Shown here: positions 60,190 through 64,000 of the stretch, one piece after another
Layout: the number at the start of each line of letters is the position of its first letter
Position numbering within the stretch: the stretch's first letter is position 1
Assembly: GCA_033060915.1 (NCBI GenBank)
Contig: CM065382.1
Span: forward strand, 515,001-579,000
DNA length: 64,000 nucleotides
DNA from: Euryodendron excelsum
Lineage: Eukaryota; Streptophyta; Magnoliopsida; Ericales; Pentaphylacaceae
Reading direction: 5' to 3'
The notes under the pieces: model-generated
Seen by the model: only the letters and a program-made list of their open reading frames with translations
Database searches by the model: none
What the model was told of the DNA's origin: nothing
Translations under genes and position numbers: made by a program

Positions 60190-60790
60190 GTGATAACATC
60201 AAAATTTCTTGCGCGCAGAAGACCTAAAAAATTCTGAAATAGTGAAGAGATCTCTAAAATTTTAGAAGGTTCTAAAATGTTCTAGAAGGCTCTAGAAACT
60301 TCTAGAATTATAGAGAGATTTTTAAGTTTCTCTAGAATTTTTTAGAAGGTTTTTGTACAGTCTAGAGTTTTCTAGAATGTCCTAGAGTAGTCTAGATTTC
60401 TACATATTCTAGAATATCTCTAGAATGTTCCATGTAAATATTTTAGATATTTTGTAAGAAAGGAGGTAGGAAGATTCTAGAAAATCACTCCACACTGTAG
60501 GATTAAATCAATCTCTACCGTCTATTGAGGAGGTGGAAAACTATATAAAGAGGAGGCCTCATTTGGCCAAACCAACCCAAGTGAGTTGTAACATTCTCTA
60601 GTGTAATCCAAGAGCAACATTCTCTCAAACTCTCTTTTAGCATTCCTTTGTCTAAACCTTTGCTTAACTCAAGTTGGAGGCTGACTTAGCTTTGCCAAGA
60701 GGTGTTCAAGCTAAGTGCCGGCACGGTTGCGTTGGTGAAAGTCCAAAGCCACGACAGTAAGATCATTTTGGGAGGTGACAGCCAGTGTCC
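60190..60790 (+). mobile_element. LTR-like sequence rich in TTCTAGAA motifs
   Basis: Perfect TTCTAGAA occurs at 60280, 60300, 60370, 60407 and 60475, with many further TCTAGA/CTAGAA pieces between 60220 and 60480. A TATA box (ACTATATAAAGAGG) follows at about 60541-60554, then a leader-like region to about 60756. A diverged second copy of the TATA region lies at 62340-62640. The order (U3 with motifs, TATA, leader) suggests an LTR, but ends and target duplication are not firmly placed. Confidence 0.5.
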
Positions 60791-62339
60791 ATTGGTTCAA
60801 CCAATGTCGTCCAATTTAGGGATATTTTAGGTTTTTGAAATGTTTTTTTTGTTTTGGGGTCCTCCGAGGACCTAGATCGAATAGTCGTGACGAATTGGGT
60901 GTTCCATTAGTCTAAACTCTGAAGACTCTGATCCACGCATGCATTGTGCTTGTAATTGTATGTCGCCCTTTTTGTCATTTTCTTTTTCAGTTTTGTCATT
61001 AAAAGACATTTTGATTAATTTTTTATTTTAAAGTAATAAATTTATAACTTAGTCTCATTATTTTTAATTTTTTATAAATATATATCATTATCCCATTACA
61101 TTTCGCAAAAAGAAATTCTATTTTCATAAAATTTTTATATAAAAAAATTCGCCAAAATGATGAGGATGCAGATATCTCCATTATTTTTTATAAAAGAAAT
61201 TGTGCAAAAATTCTATTGGTCTCACAAATCCATGTATTGCTATATGGTTGTATTATATGTGGTGGGTCTCACACTTGCTGGTTACACTCAATCTTAACTC
61301 ACCTCTAATGAAAAAATTTCACCCCATACTCTCTTCTAAAATCACAATAAGTTAAACCTTCTCACTCTGTTTTTGTCCCACTTAAACTAATCGAATTCGC
61401 ATTAAACTTGCATGAAATTTCAAAAAAAAAAAAAAAGGTTCTACAATAATAAAATAATACAAATTATAAAAACATAAACACAATATAAAATTAAGAAATA
61501 AAAATGCTAAATTCCAAAAAAATAAAAAGTAACATTAAAACTATATTCTTTACTTATATAAACAAATGGTGTGTTGTATCATTAAAATTTAATAGGGATA
61601 ATTAGTGAATTTCACAATATAATAGGGGCGGATTTGGGATAGAAAGACCTAAGTCTTTACCCCGCCCCAAATCCACTCTGTGTTTTTTTTCTCTTTTTTT
61701 TTTTTCCATACCTACACTTAATTCATTTATTTATATCTCGAATTTGTATTATTAGGGGCGAAGTGAAGCTGGTTTCTTAACCGCCTTTGTTAACTGAGAA
61801 ACAGTTTCATGGCAACTATTAGAGCACCTGATAATGTGAGCGGACCAGAAAAGTGGTGGGCCCATGAAGTTGTGAAAGCAAGTAAAAAGGAATTTAACAG
61901 GTGGAGAAAAAATTTAGCCATATTGTTTTTTTTTTTTAAACACAGTATTGCTTACCAAAATATTTATAAAAAAAAAAAATTTAGACCAGCTCTTTGTTGG
62001 ACCTGAGAGTCGATTGGATTAGCTTCTCCAGTTGGCATCTAATTAACCTCGAGTTCCCCTGAAATTGTTACCATTTTTAGGTGTAAATGGCTTGACAGCA
62101 CATGCAAATTTTTGTTCTCGTGACTATTTCAACCTTCTACTTCCACGAACACCACATCTCCTCTTCCAGCAAGCCTCGCTATCGTCTTTCTGCCACTGAA
62201 ACCCCCTTGGCTTGTCACCACCTATTGGTTGTAGTCATCGCCATTCACGGCTACAACATCAAACTTGCAATTATGTTTTCAATGTGGCATACCGTGACAT
62301 AAGTGTCATGGCCGTTTAGTTGGCCCTTACTAGGTGCCA
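60791..62339. other. Spacer between two LTR-like copies
   Basis: AT-rich, no recognised pol or gag domain. If the two LTR-like copies belong together, this would be a non-autonomous internal region. A short self-complementary GC-rich segment lies at about 61624-61678. The ORF at 61809-62006 is unrecognised and runs into homopolymers. Confidence 0.4.
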
Positions 62340-62640
62340 TGCAGATTATAGATATTTTAAAAACTTACACACAAATATACAAATTAAAATATGATAGAGT
62401 ATTCTAGATTGAGAGAGTAGTTTCTCAAAAAGCTTTATATATAAAAGTATCTAAATATTACTTTAGGAGATTCTAGAGACTCACTCCCCATCCTTTAATC
62501 AAAATAATCTCAATCGTTCATTAAAGAGGTGGATGACCATATAAAATGGTGGGAAAGTTCACTTGAAAACAATCCAAGCGTTGAAATATTCAAGTTCTCA
62601 AACAATCCAACTATATAGTATTTTTTTATATGAAACAAAA
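62340..62640 (+). mobile_element. Diverged second LTR-like copy
   Basis: The stretch around 62497-62555 (TTTAATCAAAATAATCTCAATCGTTCATTAAAGAGGTGGA...ATATAAA in sense order) parallels 60501-60555 (GATTAAATCAATCTCTACCGTCTATTGAGGAGGTGGA...ATATAAA), including a TATA box. Scattered TTCTAGA pieces precede it (62401, 62472). It is in the same orientation as the first copy, about 2 kb away. Confidence 0.45.
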
Positions 62641-62799
62641 GTATTATCCTAAGAAAAACAGCCACCAAATAACAAGAAGAGCCCCACAACTTTGCCAAGG
62701 CAACACAACGCAAAATAAGAACATTGATCGCAATTGTATGTATTAACTTCACATGCGATGTCATCCCCTTTGCAAAGACATCTTAATTAGCATTTACGT

Positions 62800-64000
62800 G
62801 AAGCAATAATATGAAATGTTGTTTTTGAAAAAAACAACATCAAGCTTGTATTTTTGTTACAAGAAGGCAGTACAATACAGTTGTATAGCAAAAAGAAGGA
62901 AGATTTTACATCAATGCCAAGCAAACCACAATGGTACAACATACAACAAGACAACTCAAGCAAATTTTAAAAAATTTCAGATTTGACTCATATTTTTTCA
63001 TTAATTCTTCAATAAGTATATTGAGAGATTCAATATCTTTGTGAATCATGTTGCAATCCAAATTATGAGAACTTTTCAATCTTGTGTTTGTTATTCCATG
63101 CTTGTACTTGCAAAAGCCTCAAAGACATAGTGGTCTTCCTTCTTGATCATAATACACTAGGGTAGTAAGAGTAGGTGGAACTCAAACTAGCCAAAATCTA
63201 TTTTTTCTCTCTTACCAAAAATTTGGAATATCTCTTATGCTTTGCCTAATCACCATTTCCCTTATATAGAAGGAAAAGTGCAATTCATGTGCAAGTAAGG
63301 GATCAATAGGATTTCCTAATTCTAAGGTAATTCATTATTCTCTAATTACTCATCAATTCCTTGATTAATAAGGAATTAGTAAAATTATCCTCAACTCCAC
63401 TAAATAATGGTAGTTGACATCTCAGGATTAGAAATTACAACAAGGTCCCTGTGCTACTAATTATTGCAAAGATAAATCTCCACATATTGGTATCCGTTTA
63501 TTTTAATCAAATAAACTCATAATTGTCAACCCAATTTTATTTGCATTTTCAAACCTTAAGTAACCAATTCAATCCATAAATGATCACTTTAAAATCATTT
63601 TTCAAAACTACCTTCTTAAAAATAAATAATTTTATTTATAGATAAATAAAATTTATTTAGTAAATACTTTACTAAAATAGTTCTAGGCCTGGTCTTAGTG
63701 ATCACAACTAATAAATTGTATCAAGGGGATACTGGTCCCTTAAAAGAGTGTGGCGGTCTTTAAGAATAAAATTCTCTAATCCTTAACAGTAGTCACCCAA
63801 GATGCCAAGGGATTAACTATACAAAAGTCTTACTCATTGGTAAATCAAAGTAATACACTACTAAGAACTGAGTTCTTTAAGTTTTCAAGTTTTAGACTTT
63901 TTTTGCAAGTAGTACATGTTTGTAAGAAGTGAAAGTATCACTGACAGTTGTGATAATATGTTATTATCATAATCTTGTTCAATGTACTCTAAGTACACCA
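62800..64000 (-). mobile_element. LTR-like sequence at the window end, minus orientation (tentative)
   Basis: On the minus strand a TATA-like box (CTATATAAGGG) lies near 63278-63267, preceded by about 700 bp of AT-rich U3-like sequence and followed by leader-like sequence. No coding domain is visible and the limits are not determined. The general layout resembles the LTR-like block at 1-707, but I see no strong match. Confidence 0.3.

Overview
This is a window of a plant nuclear genome, most likely a eudicot. It contains multi-exon genes with GT-AG introns, a nuclear-type tRNA-Phe, plant gene families (a clade II ATG8, a ubiquitin-eS31 fusion, COX17 with a leader intron) and a large share of plant LTR retrotransposon DNA. 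I cannot name the species. I see no bacterial, viral or organellar segment and no CRISPR.

Layout. (a) 1-11.4 kb is a nest of retrotransposons. An LTR-like element end (1-707) interrupts the reverse transcriptase of a minus-strand Ty3/gypsy chromovirus-like element (708-4907, with LTR and primer-binding site). That element in turn abuts the RNase H of a plus-strand Tat-lineage gypsy element (4908 to about 11390). The Tat element keeps a second RNase H, an integrase, a 3' array of about 59-bp hairpin repeats, a decayed antisense ORF and a 3' LTR. (b) 11.4-22 kb holds a foldback MITE-like element, tRNA-Phe(GAA), COX17 and a five-exon ATG8. (c) 22-32.2 kb holds a seven-exon HEL2/ZNF598-type E3 ligase and an intronless TolB-like beta-propeller gene, both on the minus strand. 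(d) 32.2-38.4 kb is mostly empty, with a decayed Copia remnant, then the ubiquitin-ribosomal protein S27a fusion gene. (e) 38.4-45.8 kb is a rearranged gypsy composite in which two plus-sense LTR copies flank minus-sense internal sequence that itself contains a complete LTR. (f) 48.3-59.7 kb carries two tandem paralogous eight-exon genes for a multi-pass membrane protein; exons 2 to 7 have identical lengths in the two genes. (g) 60-64 kb contains two diverged LTR-like copies, one rich in TTCTAGAA motifs, and an LTR-like tail at the window end.

The cellular genes are housekeeping or quality-control functions: copper delivery to cytochrome oxidase, autophagy, ribosome-collision signalling, and ubiquitin/ribosome supply. 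They are ordinary neighbours, not a coordinated cluster. All multi-exon models were assembled by hand from splice sites and reading-frame continuity, and each closes exactly in frame.

I did not find a convincing new biological system. The most unusual things are the composite inverted-LTR element and its swapped integrase/RNase H order, the hairpin tandem array, the TTCTAGAA-rich LTR-like region, a GC-AG intron, and the tandem membrane-protein paralogs of unknown function.
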